Below, in pieces: positions 1-10,156 of a DNA stretch of 64,000 nucleotides. Numbering within the stretch: position 1 is the first letter of the stretch; each line of letters starts with the position of its first letter. Position numbers and translations under genes: made by a program. Source of the stretch: Pseudomonadota bacterium (lineage in GTDB: Bacteria > Pseudomonadota > Alphaproteobacteria > Micropepsales > Micropepsaceae); the NCBI GenBank assembly GCA_018241025.1, contig JAFEEQ010000030.1:1-64000 (forward strand), given 5' to 3'. Below the pieces are notes generated by a model, which was not told where the DNA came from, searched no databases, and saw only the letters and a list, made by a program, of their open reading frames with translations.

Positions 1-434
1 AAGCCCAGCTCGGCCTGACCGTCGATGACCGCCTGTGCCGTCTGCACGGTATTGCCGCCCAGAATGTTCAGACGAATGGCGGGATGGGCGTGGGCAAAGC
101 GCGCCAGCCGTTCCGGCAGCCAGTAGGCCAGCACTGTCTGGCTTGCCGCGATCGCAAGCGTTCCCCGCCGAAGCCCGGTCAGATCGTCGAGCACCGTCTC
201 GGCGTTGCGCGCGTTCTGCAGCAGCAGCCGCGCTTCCGGCAGCAGCGCCCGGCCCGCCGCCGTCAATTCCATACGCCGCCCGACACGGTCGAACAGCTTC
301 ACATTGTGCCGTGCTTCCAGCGCCGCGATGGCCGCGCTCGCCGCCGATTGCGTGAGATGCAGCTCGTCGGCGGCCCTGGTCACATGCAGATGCTGGGCAA
401 CGGCGACGAAGATGCGGAGCTGTTCGAGGGTCAT
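1..434 (-). CDS. LysR family transcriptional regulator (C-terminus beyond window)
   Basis: Reading the minus strand from an ATG at 434 gives an open frame that runs off the window edge, so only about 144 N-terminal residues are seen. The N-terminus (MTLEQLRIFVAVAQ) and the following helix-turn-helix with LTQSAASAAIAALE are typical of the LysR DNA-binding domain (residues about 1-60); after a linker helix the start of the effector-binding domain is visible (LRRGTLAIAASQ, near residue 90). It is divergent from a YeiH-type transporter, the arrangement of yeiE-yeiH in Escherichia coli, so control of that neighbour is likely. The exact effector cannot be told from the fragment. Confidence 0.9.
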   Translation of the reverse strand, partial: MTLEQLRIFVAVAQHLHVTRAADELHLTQSAASAAIAALEARHNVKLFDRVGRRMELTAAGRALLPEARLLLQNARNAETVLDDLTGLRRGTLAIAASQTVLAYWLPERLARFAHAHPAIRLNILGGNTVQTAQAVIDGQAELG

Positions 435-449
435 TGAAAACCATCAATA

Positions 450-462
450 TTATCGATCGATA
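450..462. promoter_or_regulatory. Candidate LysR operator in divergent lysR-yeiH region
   Basis: The 80-bp space between the regulator and the transporter is much richer in A and T than its surroundings. It holds a perfect 12-bp palindrome, TATCGATCGATA (451-462), which with the preceding T fits the T-N11-A pattern of LysR-type operators. Placement between divergent genes supports an operator; binding itself is inferred. Confidence 0.45.
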
Positions 463-514
463 TGACAAATATAACTCGTTTTATTTATCAAGTCTCGGCT
501 GTCAAATTCGACCC

Positions 515-1537
515 ATGCCGCTCCGCCGTGCCATATTTTCTCTTTATCGCCTGCTTCCGGGCCTCGTGCTCTGCGTGGCGATCACCGCACTGGCGATGCT
601 CCTGCAACGTCTCGAAGTCCGGCTCTTCGGCCGCGCCTGGGTCGAGGCGCTGGTGCTGGCCATTCTCGCGGGTACGGCCGTCCGCACCGTCTGGACCCCG
701 GACGAACGCTGGCAGCCGGGCATCGGCTTCAGCGCGAAACTATTGCTCGAGATCGCGGTTGTCCTGCTCGGCGCTACCATCAGTGCGGGCATGGTGTTCG
801 GTGCCGGGGCTGGAATTCTCGCTGTCATCGCCGGCACGGTGATCGTGACGATCGCGGCGAGCTATGGCATCGGCCGGCTTTTCGGCCTGCCGCACTGCAT
901 GGCGACGTTGATCGCTTGCGGGAATTCGATCTGCGGAAATTCCGCCATCGCCGCGGTCGCGCCAGTAATCGGCGCCGATAGCGAGGACGTCGCCGCTTCC
1001 ATCGCGTTCACTGCGGTACTCGGCGTCGCCGTCGTCATCGGCCTGCCGCTGCTGTCCGTCGCGCTCCATCTCTCGCCCAAAGGGTTCGGCATCCTCGCCG
1101 GGCTGACCGTCTATGCCGTGCCGCAGGTTCTCGCCGCGACGGTTCCGGTCAGCGCGCTCTCCGCCCAGGTCGGCACGCTGGTGAAACTCGTGCGCGTCCT
1201 GATGCTGGGGCCGGTCGTGCTCGGTCTGTCGCTCTTCGGGCGCGCAGACGGCAACACCCAGCGCCTCCGGCTCCATCACATGGTGCCGTGGTTCATCGTC
1301 GGATTTCTTGCGCTGATCGCCGCGAGGTCCGCGGGCTGGATTCCGTCCGGCCTCCTGGCTCCCGCCGGAACCGTCGCCACCTGGCTCACGATCGTCGCGA
1401 TGGCCGCGCTTGGTTTGGGCGTCGATCTGCGCTCGGTGGTCCGCGCCGGTCTGCGCGTGACCTCGGTCGTGACGTTGTCGCTTCTGGTGCTCGGGACTCT
1501 GTCGCTCGCCCTGATCGACGGTCTGCACCTCGGTTGA
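515..1537 (+). CDS. YeiH family putative sulfate/anion exporter (UPF0324)
   Basis: A protein of 340 residues with about ten hydrophobic segments across its whole length. The conserved CGNSICGNSAIAA motif in the middle (about residues 128-140) is diagnostic of the YeiH/UPF0324 family, whose members are placed in the putative sulfate exporter group; substrates are mostly unproven. I chose the ATG at 515 (MPLRRAIFSLYRLLPG) because it puts the start just before the first membrane helix; the in-frame ATG at 434 lies inside the AT-rich regulatory gap. The divergent LysR gene is the likely regulator. It ends 3 bp before the stop of the convergent oxidoreductase gene. Confidence 0.85.
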   Translation: MPLRRAIFSLYRLLPGLVLCVAITALAMLLQRLEVRLFGRAWVEALVLAILAGTAVRTVWTPDERWQPGIGFSAKLLLEIAVVLLGATISAGMVFGAGAGILAVIAGTVIVTIAASYGIGRLFGLPHCMATLIACGNSICGNSAIAAVAPVIGADSEDVAASIAFTAVLGVAVVIGLPLLSVALHLSPKGFGILAGLTVYAVPQVLAATVPVSALSAQVGTLVKLVRVLMLGPVVLGLSLFGRADGNTQRLRLHHMVPWFIVGFLALIAARSAGWIPSGLLAPAGTVATWLTIVAMAALGLGVDLRSVVRAGLRVTSVVTLSLLVLGTLSLALIDGLHLG

Positions 1538-1540
1538 GCG

Positions 1541-2518
1541 TCACAGCGTCAGCAAAATCTTTCCGATGTGCTCGCTCCCCGCCAGGCGCTTATGCGCGTC
1601 GCCGGCTTCGGCGAGCGGATAGGTCCGGTCTACGACCGGTTTGATCTTTCCGGCTTCGATCAGCGGCCACACCTCGCGCAGAACCGCATCGCGGATCACG
1701 CCCTTCTCCTCGTTCGAACGTGCACGCAAGGTCGTTGCCAGAAGGCTCAAGCGCTTCATCAGCATCGGCGCGAAATTCACCGTGGCCTGCATGCCCGATT
1801 GATAGGCAATGTTCACAATGCGGCCCCAGATCGCCGCCGCGCTCATGTTGCGCTGGATATAGTCGCCGCCGACCATGTCGAGGATCACATCCACCCCCTT
1901 GCCGCCGGTCTTGTCCTTCACCACGGCGACGAAATCCTCTTCGCGATAGTTGATCGCGACATCGGCACCGAGCGCCGCTATCGCCTTACACTTATCGGCG
2001 CTGCCCGCTGTGGCGAAGACCTTGTGTCCCCGCGCGTGCAGTAGCTGGATCGCCGCCGTGCCGATGCCGCTCGATCCGCCATGAATCAGCACGCTTTCGC
2101 CCGGTTGCAACCGCGCGGCATCCATCAGGTTGGTCCAGACGGTGAAATAAACCTCCGGCAGCGCCGCCGCGTCGATCAGCCCGACACCCTTCGGCACGGG
2201 CAGGATGAGCTTGTCCGATACGGCGACATATTCCGCGTAGCCTCCGCCGCCCAGGAGCGCACACACCGCATCGCCCGGCTTGAACGCCGCCACGCCGGGG
2301 CCGACCGCCTCGATCGTTCCGGAGCATTCCATGCCGAGCGTTGCGGGCGCGCCGGGCGGCGGCGGATAGCCTCCCATCGCTTGCGAAAGATCGGCACGAT
2401 TGAGCCCCGCGGCGGCGTTGCGGATCAGCACTTCGCCCGCTCCGGGAACCGGCTTGGCGATATCCGCCACTTTCAGGACATAACCGGACCCGGGATTCTC
2501 AATCTCGATGGCTCGCAT
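1541..2518 (-). CDS. NAD(P)H-quinone oxidoreductase, PIG3/zinc-independent MDR family
   Basis: A 325-residue medium-chain dehydrogenase/reductase. The N-terminal GroES-like half carries NRADLSQ and GMECSGTIEAVG, and the cofactor half carries the nucleotide-binding stretch HGGSSGIGTAAIQL (about residues 145-158). There are no structural or catalytic zinc cysteines, and the length fits the quinone oxidoreductase/PIG3 group, which reduces quinones with NADPH. The ATG at 2518 (MRAIEIENPG) is the family start; the open frame upstream to 2716 has no family similarity and overlaps the divergent DUF1192 gene. It appears to be a single-gene unit. Confidence 0.88.
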   Translation of the reverse strand: MRAIEIENPGSGYVLKVADIAKPVPGAGEVLIRNAAAGLNRADLSQAMGGYPPPPGAPATLGMECSGTIEAVGPGVAAFKPGDAVCALLGGGGYAEYVAVSDKLILPVPKGVGLIDAAALPEVYFTVWTNLMDAARLQPGESVLIHGGSSGIGTAAIQLLHARGHKVFATAGSADKCKAIAALGADVAINYREEDFVAVVKDKTGGKGVDVILDMVGGDYIQRNMSAAAIWGRIVNIAYQSGMQATVNFAPMLMKRLSLLATTLRARSNEEKGVIRDAVLREVWPLIEAGKIKPVVDRTYPLAEAGDAHKRLAGSEHIGKILLTL

Positions 2519-2570
2519 GGCAGTTCCGTCGCTATAGTTCGGTAACGACAATAGCAGGACAGAGACGCCG

Positions 2571-2768
2571 ATGCCGATCGATCCCGATGAAATGTCGCCG
2601 CGCAAGCCGAAGCCGGCGATCGTGTTGGGCGAGGATCTCTCCGCCCTCTCGGCACATGAACTCGAGGTCCGCATCGCGGCGATGGAAGAAGAGATCGTAC
2701 GTTGCCGTGATGCCATCGCCGCACGCGGCGCGACGCGTTCCGCGGCCGATGCCTTCTTTAAGCGTTAA
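2571..2768 (+). CDS. DUF1192 family small protein
   Basis: A 65-residue protein with the pattern of DUF1192: a proline-rich start (DEMSPRKPKP), then LGEDLSALSAHELEVRIAAM, a predicted coiled-coil helix, and a conserved tail ADAFFKR. The family is widespread in alphaproteobacteria and often lies near rcdA or quinone oxidoreductase genes; no function is established. It is divergent from the oxidoreductase and about 150 bp upstream of rcdA. Confidence 0.88.
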   Translation: MPIDPDEMSPRKPKPAIVLGEDLSALSAHELEVRIAAMEEEIVRCRDAIAARGATRSAADAFFKR

Positions 2769-2921
2769 TCGCGGTGAACGGGTGCGTAAAGATTAATACG
2801 CACAGCAATGCGTGTCCGCACTGCAACCATTCCTTTGGTTTATACCCATAAGGACCGTCGTTACGTATTGCGCCTCACTTGCGCGATGGTAGGTTTCGCG
2901 ACGCGAGCACGGCACGGCGAC

Positions 2922-3437
2922 ATGAACACGGCTGAAGACGAATCCCTCGATCAGGTTTCCATCAAGAGCTTTACCGGCTCGGCATTGTTCGAGCGCACCT
3001 TCGACGAAGGCATGTCGCTGGTCGAGGAAACCGCGAAGTATCTCGACGGCCGTGGGCGCCAGGAATCCAAGGACCTTCCGCGTAAGGCGGCGCTGCTCTA
3101 TGCCGGCGAAAGCATGCGCGTCACCACGCGCCTGATGCAGGCGGCAAGCTGGCTTCTGGTCCAGCGCGCGGTGCATGACGGCGACATGCCGGCCGAGGAC
3201 GCGCAGAGCGAGCGCTATCGCCTCGGCTCGCGCGAAATCTGCCTCGGTGCCGCCGGCGCAGGCGCGGAGATGCTGCCGGATACGCTGCGCGACCTGATGG
3301 AGCGCAGCGACAATCTCTATCGCCGCATCGCCCGTCTCGACGACGTGCTGTTCGAGGGCGGATTGAAGGCGCAATCCGGTGCGCGGGCGCAGATTACCTT
3401 GCTCGAACGTGCCTTCGGACACGACGGCGCAAACTGA
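2922..3437 (+). CDS. rcdA: RcdA (DUF1465), adaptor for regulated degradation of CtrA
   Basis: A 171-residue all-helical protein of the DUF1465/RcdA family. In Caulobacter RcdA links the response regulator CpdR and the c-di-GMP effector PopA to ClpXP so that CtrA is destroyed before replication starts. Recognisable blocks are FERTFDEGMSLVEETA, RMTTRL-like MRVTTRLMQAASWLLVQRA, and ERYRLGSREICL. I chose the ATG at 2922 (MNTAEDES) because family proteins begin about there; in-frame starts at 2808 and 2886 would add an unconserved arginine-rich extension. The substrate, ctrA, lies 4.5 kb away with its degron intact. Confidence 0.9.
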   Translation: MNTAEDESLDQVSIKSFTGSALFERTFDEGMSLVEETAKYLDGRGRQESKDLPRKAALLYAGESMRVTTRLMQAASWLLVQRAVHDGDMPAEDAQSERYRLGSREICLGAAGAGAEMLPDTLRDLMERSDNLYRRIARLDDVLFEGGLKAQSGARAQITLLERAFGHDGAN

Positions 3438-3570
3438 CTGCACTTGTGCCGGCTTTGGGCAGGGCGCATTGTGCGTCCAACGATGGAGTCCATCATGGCC
3501 GGAACGATCGCCTGACCGAACGCCGCCCTTGCGGGCTGTTCCGTTTCGTCCTTATTCCATCGGACTTTCC

Positions 3571-4488
3571 ATGACCAAGAACGACCACGGCCTGCGCCCG
3601 CGCATGCATGCCGACGAGACGTTTGCCGACGCCGCAGTGCTGCAACGGCTCATCGAACGGCAATTTCCGCAATGGGCAGACCTGCCGATCACGCCCGTCG
3701 GCTCCGGCGGCACCAGCAACGCCATCTATCGCCTTGGCACCGGCATGGCGGCGCGCCTGCCGCTGCGGCCATCCGGCGCCGGGCAGGCCGCGCTGGAGCA
3801 GCAATGGTTGCCCAGACTCGCGCCACATCTGCCGATCGACGTTGCAATGCCGATCGCACTCGGCGAACCGGGCGAGGGCTACCCCTTGCCCTGGTCGATC
3901 GTCACCTGGATCGAGGGCGAGATTGCCGAGCCCGACCGGCTTGCCGATCCGCACCGATTTGCCATCGAGCTCGCCGCGTTCATTCGGGCCTTGCGGGCGA
4001 TAGACCTCGAAGGCGGACCGCCGCCGCGACAGGGAAATTCGGGGCGCGGCGTTCCGCTGTCGCGGCGCGGTGCCGCCATGCGTGCCGCGCTCGCGGCATC
4101 GCAGGATGTGATCGATGTCCGTTCCGCGGAACGCATTTGGGAAGAATCGCTTCACGCGCCGCAGTGGAACGGGCCGCCCTGCTGGATTCACGGCGACCTC
4201 AATCCCGGAAATCTCATTATGCGAGAGGGCAGGCTGGCCGGTGTGATCGATTTCGGCAGCTTTGCCGTCGGCGATCCAGCCTGCGATCTGCTTGCCGCCT
4301 GGTATGCGCTTCCCGCCGCGGCACGGCCTGTGTTCCGGAAGATGATCGAGGTCGACGAGGCGAGTTGGTCGCGTGGCCGCGGCTGGGCCTTGTCGATGGC
4401 GGTGATCGCGCTGCCCTACTATCGCGACACCAACCCTTGGATGGTGCGCCATGCCCTGCGCGTGGTGTCGGAGATATTGGCGGAGTAG
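3571..4488 (+). CDS. Aminoglycoside phosphotransferase (APH/choline kinase) family protein
   Basis: A 305-residue kinase-fold protein. The N-lobe has a nucleotide-binding region (VGSGGTSNAIYRLG, near residue 47), and the C-lobe carries the Brenner motif CWIHGDLNPGNLIM (about residues 208-221) and the metal-binding VIDFGSFAVGDPACDL (about 228-243). These residues are intact, so it should be an active small-molecule kinase. The family covers aminoglycoside, macrolide, homoserine and sugar kinases and the substrate is not deducible; nothing nearby suggests antibiotic resistance. The ATG at 3571 is preferred; an ATG at 3604 is possible. Confidence 0.85.
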   Translation: MTKNDHGLRPRMHADETFADAAVLQRLIERQFPQWADLPITPVGSGGTSNAIYRLGTGMAARLPLRPSGAGQAALEQQWLPRLAPHLPIDVAMPIALGEPGEGYPLPWSIVTWIEGEIAEPDRLADPHRFAIELAAFIRALRAIDLEGGPPPRQGNSGRGVPLSRRGAAMRAALAASQDVIDVRSAERIWEESLHAPQWNGPPCWIHGDLNPGNLIMREGRLAGVIDFGSFAVGDPACDLLAAWYALPAAARPVFRKMIEVDEASWSRGRGWALSMAVIALPYYRDTNPWMVRHALRVVSEILAE

Positions 4489-4498
4489 GGCGCGGCCC

Positions 4499-4528
4499 AA
4501 AAACGAAACCGCCCGCTTGCGCGGGCGG
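4499..4528 (-). terminator. Rho-independent terminator of rpmE
   Basis: On the minus strand an 8-bp GC stem (CCGCCCGC/GCGGGCGG, 4509-4516 and 4521-4528) with a 4-base loop is followed by a T-rich tail (TTTCGTTTTT), starting 27 bases after the rpmE stop. This is a textbook intrinsic terminator. It also lies just after the convergent phosphotransferase stop. Confidence 0.85.
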
Positions 4529-4555
4529 TGACAACTTGCTCGAAGGCGGGGCGGC

Positions 4556-4792
4556 TTACTTCTTCTCGCCCGCGCCCATCATGCCGGCGAACTTCTTGTT
4601 GAAGCGCGTCAGGCGGCCGCCGCGGTCCATCAGCTGCTGCTGACCGCCGGTCCAGGCCGGGTGCGTGGTCGGGTCGATGTCGAGGGTCAGCTGCTGACCG
4701 CTCTCGCCCCAGGTCGTGCGGGTCTTGTAGGTCGAGCCGTCGTTCAGGCGGACATCGACAAAGTGGTAGTTGGGGTGAATGCCCTTTTTCAT
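4556..4792 (-). CDS. rpmE: 50S ribosomal protein L31
   Basis: A 78-residue L31: MKKGIHPNYHFVDVRLNDGS at the start, then the conserved TRTTWG and DIDPTTHPAWTGG blocks and a C-terminal RFNKKFAG. The cysteines of the zinc-binding L31 form are absent, as is usual in alphaproteobacterial L31. It is monocistronic with its own sigma-70-like promoter and an intrinsic terminator. Confidence 0.97.
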   Translation of the reverse strand: MKKGIHPNYHFVDVRLNDGSTYKTRTTWGESGQQLTLDIDPTTHPAWTGGQQQLMDRGGRLTRFNKKFAGMMGAGEKK

Positions 4793-4821
4793 GGCTCTTC
4801 CGACGAAGTTTGAGGCCGGGC

Positions 4822-4850
4822 CTTATAGGGGGTCGGGGCGGCGGCTGCAA
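4822..4850 (-). promoter_or_regulatory. Sigma-70-type promoter of rpmE
   Basis: On the minus strand TTGCAG (4850-4845) and TATAAG (4827-4822) are separated by exactly 17 bases, 30 bases upstream of the rpmE start. The fit to -35 and -10 elements and the position before a highly expressed ribosomal gene support it. Confidence 0.65.
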
Positions 4851-4933
4851 GCGCCGCAGCGGCGATGGGTCCCTTAGAAGCCGGGAAGGCGGTCCTATAT
4901 ACCGGGGGTCGCAAGGCAATCCGGGACAAGAAC

Positions 4934-6754
<1,821 letters not shown>

Positions 6755-6756
6755 CG

Positions 6757-7830
6757 ATGCGCCCGGCTCTTCGCGCGGCGATCACGGCCGGGTCCATCGT
6801 CCTGGTCACCGCCATTGCGCTCGCGGTGCGCAGTCTTACTGCCTATGGCGTTTTCACCGATGTGACGCCGAACTTCTCCGGGAGCTGCAAGCCGATCGCG
6901 ACGCCGAGCGGTCCGGGCGACATCCTGATCGATGTGCCGTCGGGCCTGGCCTTCGTTTCGGTGACCGACCGCCGCGCACGTGCCGCCGGCAAGCCGTCGC
7001 CGCGCGACGGCATTTATGCTTTTGCTCTGAAAGATCCAGCGTCGCATTTGCGCAAGCTTGCCGGCACGCCGTCGGATTTCCATCCCTATGGCATCAGTCT
7101 CGCGCGCGACAGCCACGGCCAGGTCACGCTGTTTGCCATCAACCGCCGGGCCAGTGGCGAGAACAGCATCGAGACCTTCGGTGTCCCGGCCGGTGCGGCC
7201 AAACTCGATCATCTCGGCAGCATCGAGAGCGACGAACTCGTCGATCCGGAATCCATCGCCGCGCTGGACGGCGAGCGCTTCTATGTCACCAACACGCACG
7301 CCACGGTCTCGTCCTTCGGCCGCTGGCTCGACGACATGCTGGTCTTGCCGCGCGCCAATATTCTCTACTTCAACGGCTACACCTTCCGCGTCGTGGCGAC
7401 TGCGCTGAACACACCGCGCGGCGTGGCTGCTTCGCCGGACGGCAATTATCTCTATGTCGCCGAGGCCTATAACCGCCGCCTGATGGCGTTCTCGGTCGGC
7501 CAGTTGTCCGGTGCCTTGCAGGAAGCCGGAAACCTCGCCGTCCCGGCTAATCTCGATCATCTCGCCTTCGACGCCAAAGGCCATCTCTGGCTCGCCGGCC
7601 AGCCGAAAGCCTTTGCGATGGCCGATTATCGGGACGATCCATCGAAGCCGGCGCCGTCGGAGATTTTCAATGTGGTGCTGTCGGCGGGCGTCCCGCAAGC
7701 TGCGACGCCGGTCTATGCGAATGCCGGCGGACAGATCGGCGGGGCATCGACCGCGGCCGTCAGCGGCGACCGCCTGTTTGTCGGCTCGGCCTACGATCGC
7801 AAAATTCTCGACTGCACGATGGCGCAGTAA
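6757..7830 (+). CDS. SMP-30/paraoxonase-like beta-propeller protein, membrane-anchored or exported
   Basis: A 357-residue protein with an N-terminal hydrophobic helix (residues about 8-28), so it is probably periplasmic. The body has the repeats of a six-bladed arylesterase/SMP-30 propeller: GPGDILIDVPSG, DFHPYGISL, YVTNTHATVSSFGRW, LNTPRGVAASPDGNYLYVAEAYNRR and LDHLAFDAKGHLWLAG. The Asn and Asp residues in these blocks match the calcium-site positions of paraoxonases, which suggests a lactonase or arylesterase. The substrate is unknown. It follows the ABC exporter by 2 bp and ends at a strong bidirectional terminator. Confidence 0.78.
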   Translation: MRPALRAAITAGSIVLVTAIALAVRSLTAYGVFTDVTPNFSGSCKPIATPSGPGDILIDVPSGLAFVSVTDRRARAAGKPSPRDGIYAFALKDPASHLRKLAGTPSDFHPYGISLARDSHGQVTLFAINRRASGENSIETFGVPAGAAKLDHLGSIESDELVDPESIAALDGERFYVTNTHATVSSFGRWLDDMLVLPRANILYFNGYTFRVVATALNTPRGVAASPDGNYLYVAEAYNRRLMAFSVGQLSGALQEAGNLAVPANLDHLAFDAKGHLWLAGQPKAFAMADYRDDPSKPAPSEIFNVVLSAGVPQAATPVYANAGGQIGGASTAAVSGDRLFVGSAYDRKILDCTMAQ

Positions 7831-7833
7831 GAG

Positions 7834-7865
7834 CGAAACAGGCGCCGTCGCCGGCGCCTGTTTCG
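7834..7865. terminator. Bidirectional terminator between paraoxonase-like gene and ctrA
   Basis: A perfect 13-bp inverted repeat (CGAAACAGGCGCC at 7834-7846 and its complement at 7853-7865) with a 6-base loop sits between two convergent genes. A-rich and T-rich steps are part of the stem, so it can serve both directions. Confidence 0.8.
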
Positions 7866-7891
7866 TATCCCTTCATACTTGCGCGTGAATT

Positions 7892-8590
7892 TTACGCCGC
7901 GACCTCGTCGGTCGAGCTCGGATCGCGCAGCACATAGCCGCGGCCCCAGACGGTCTCGATGTAGTTGTCGCCGTTCGTCGCCGCCGCCAGTTTCTTGCGC
8001 AGCTTGCAGATGAACACGTCGATGATCTTGAGTTCCGGCTCGTCCATGCCGCCATAGAGATGGTTGAGGAACATCTCCTTGGTTAGGGTCGTGCCCTTGC
8101 GGAGCGAGAGCAGCTCCAGCATCTGGTATTCCTTGCCCGTAAGGTGGACGCGCTGGCCGTCGACTTCCACCGTCTTGGCGTCGAGGTTCACGATCAGCTT
8201 GCCGGTGGTGATCACCGACTGGCTGTGGCCCTTGGAGCGGCGGACCACCGCCTGGATGCGGGCGACCAGTTCGTCCTTGTGGAACGGCTTGGTCATGTAA
8301 TCGTCGGCGCCGAAGCCGAGAGCCTTCACCTTCGCTTCGACAATCGCATTGCCGGAAAGGATCAGGACCGGCGTCTGCACTTTGGCGACGCGCAGGGCCT
8401 TCAGGACCTCGAAGCCGCTCATGTCCGGCAGCTGCAGGTCGAGCACGATGATGTCGTAATCGTAGAGCTTGCCGAGGTCGATGCCCTCTTCGCCCAGATC
8501 CGTGGTGTAGACGTTGAGCCCCTCGCTGCGGAGCATCAGCTCGATGCTGCGCGCCATGGCGCTGTCGTCTTCAATCAGGAGAACGCGCAT
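7892..8590 (-). CDS. ctrA: Cell-cycle master regulator CtrA (OmpR-type response regulator)
   Basis: A 232-residue protein almost the same length as Caulobacter CtrA. The receiver (residues 1-115) has the acidic pocket EDD, phospho-acceptor Asp51 in VLDLQLPDMSG and the conserved Lys101 in TKPF. The winged-helix DNA-binding domain follows, with LTGKEYQMLELL, KIIDVFICKLRKKL and ETVWGRGYVL. The protein ends in VAA; in Caulobacter the terminal Ala-Ala is the ClpXP degron, so regulated proteolysis is probably kept, in line with rcdA at 2.9 kb. It controls division, replication and flagellar genes and is divergent from fliI-fliJ; the gap between them has TTAA and GANTC motifs. Confidence 0.97.
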   Translation of the reverse strand: MRVLLIEDDSAMARSIELMLRSEGLNVYTTDLGEEGIDLGKLYDYDIIVLDLQLPDMSGFEVLKALRVAKVQTPVLILSGNAIVEAKVKALGFGADDYMTKPFHKDELVARIQAVVRRSKGHSQSVITTGKLIVNLDAKTVEVDGQRVHLTGKEYQMLELLSLRKGTTLTKEMFLNHLYGGMDEPELKIIDVFICKLRKKLAAATNGDNYIETVWGRGYVLRDPSSTDEVAA

Positions 8591-8640
8591 ATCAAAGTCC
8601 CTCTTGCGGCCAGCAGGCTTCGTTCAACTCTCTGACCCTA

Positions 8641-8760
8641 TCCTTAACTGGTTAACATCCCGTTGCATTGATTAATGGCAACCTTACGGGGCTTAAGAAT
8701 CGGTTCCCGGAAACTACCCATCCCCTTGATTCGGTTTGTTAAGTTTACCGCCACTTAAAA
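8641..8760. promoter_or_regulatory. ctrA-fliI divergent control region with CtrA-like boxes and two GANTC sites
   Basis: This AT-rich part of the 227-bp gap carries TTAA half-sites at 8644, 8652 and 8672 and, read on the minus strand, TTAA-N7-TAAAC over 8758-8743, one mismatch from the CtrA consensus TTAA-N7-TTAAC. GAATC (8697-8701) and GATTC (8728-8732) are GANTC sites, the target of the CcrM methylase, which in Caulobacter tunes the ctrA P1 promoter. The motifs are seen; their use for ctrA autocontrol and for fliI is inferred. Confidence 0.5.
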
Positions 8761-8817
8761 CCTTCCCGGCAAGATGATGCGATCCGGCGGGCAGAAAGCG
8801 CGCCGAAAAAGGGCCCC

Positions 8818-10140
8818 ATGCACGCTTTGCTGAAGGATATTGCCGCCATTTCCCCGGTCCGCCGTTTTGGCCGGGTGGCGCGTCTCGAAGGTCTTCTGGT
8901 CGAGGTCACCGGCGCCGCCGGGGCTATCTCGCTGGGCGGCCAGGTTCGGCTAAAGACTGGATCTAAAAAGGAAATTCCCTGTGAAGTGGTCGGCTTCCGC
9001 GATGGCCGGGCGCTGGTTATGCCACTCGGAAATCTCGACGGCCTGACCCTCGGCGCCCGCGCCGATTTCGAGGACAGCCCCGCCGTGATCTATCCGACCC
9101 AGGGCTGGCTCGGTCGCGTGGTCGACGGCTTCGGCAATCCGACCGACGGCCTCGGCCCCCTGCCGAAGGGCCCTGAGGCCTATCCGCTGAAGGCCAATCC
9201 GCCGGCGGCTTCATCCCGTGCCCGTGTCGGCGCCAAGCTCGATCTCGGCATCCGCGCGATGAATGCCTTTACCACCTGCTGTCTCGGTCAGCGCATGGGC
9301 ATCTTCGCAGGTTCCGGCGTCGGCAAATCGACCTTGCTGTCGATGCTCGCGCGCAATTCGAACGCCGATGCTATCGTCATCGCGCTCGTTGGCGAGCGCG
9401 GCCGCGAGGTAAAGGAATTCATCGAAGACGATCTTGGGCCTGAAGGCCTCGCACGCTCCGTCGTCGTCGCCGCGACCTCGGATGAGCCGCCGCTGGTGCG
9501 CCGCCAGGCCGCCTATGTCGCGATGGCCGTTGCCGAACAGCTTCGCGATCAGGGTCTCAACGTTCTCATGCTGATGGATTCGGTGACGCGTTTCGCGATG
9601 GCGCAGCGCGAGATCGGCCTCTCCGCCGGCGAGCCGCCGGCCAGCAAGGGCTACACGCCGACCGTCTTCGCGGAACTGCCGCGCTTGCTCGAACGCGCCG
9701 GCCCCGGTTTCGCCAATGGCCAGGGTTCCATCACCGGCCTGTTCACGGTGCTCGTCGAAGGCGACGATCATAATGAACCAGTCGCCGATGCCGTACGCGG
9801 TATCCTTGACGGCCACATTGTCCTGGAACGGAACATCGCCGAGCGCGGTCGCTTCCCCGCGATCAACATCCTGAAGTCGGTTTCGCGCTCCATGCCGGGC
9901 TGCAATACCGCAGAAGAACAGGCACTTGTGCAACGTTCGCGCAGCCCCCTGGCCACCTATGAGGACATGGCGGAGCTGATCCGGCTGGGCGCCTACAAAG
10001 CTGGCACGAATGCTGAAGTGGATCGGGCTATCAAGGTTTACCCGCAGCTCGAGGCTTTCCTCGCTCAGGGAAAAGACGAGAGCACGGCGTTTACCGAATG
10101 CTATGCCGCCCTTGAGAAGATCATGGGTAAGGCGCCTTAG
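8818..10140 (+). CDS. fliI: Flagellum-specific ATPase FliI
   Basis: A 440-residue F1-beta-like ATPase that energises flagellar type III export as a hexamer at the base of the export gate. Walker A GSGVGKST lies at about residues 165-172, with the export-ATPase blocks GERGREVKEF, VVAATSDEPPLVRRQAAY and LMDSVTRFAMAQREIGLS. It starts the plus-strand fliI-fliJ operon, divergent from ctrA; candidate CtrA boxes lie upstream. Start codon ATG at 8818 gives the normal family N-terminus. Confidence 0.97.
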   Translation: MHALLKDIAAISPVRRFGRVARLEGLLVEVTGAAGAISLGGQVRLKTGSKKEIPCEVVGFRDGRALVMPLGNLDGLTLGARADFEDSPAVIYPTQGWLGRVVDGFGNPTDGLGPLPKGPEAYPLKANPPAASSRARVGAKLDLGIRAMNAFTTCCLGQRMGIFAGSGVGKSTLLSMLARNSNADAIVIALVGERGREVKEFIEDDLGPEGLARSVVVAATSDEPPLVRRQAAYVAMAVAEQLRDQGLNVLMLMDSVTRFAMAQREIGLSAGEPPASKGYTPTVFAELPRLLERAGPGFANGQGSITGLFTVLVEGDDHNEPVADAVRGILDGHIVLERNIAERGRFPAINILKSVSRSMPGCNTAEEQALVQRSRSPLATYEDMAELIRLGAYKAGTNAEVDRAIKVYPQLEAFLAQGKDESTAFTECYAALEKIMGKAP

Positions 10141-10156
10141 GGAAAGGTAGTGGGTC

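Noticed and set aside
2765..2779. CtrA box before rcdA
   Set aside because: TTAA-N7-GAAC overlaps the DUF1192 stop codon and has two mismatches; too weak to call.
3571..4488. Antibiotic resistance gene
   Set aside because: The aminoglycoside phosphotransferase fold is shared by many metabolic kinases and nothing nearby indicates resistance or transfer.
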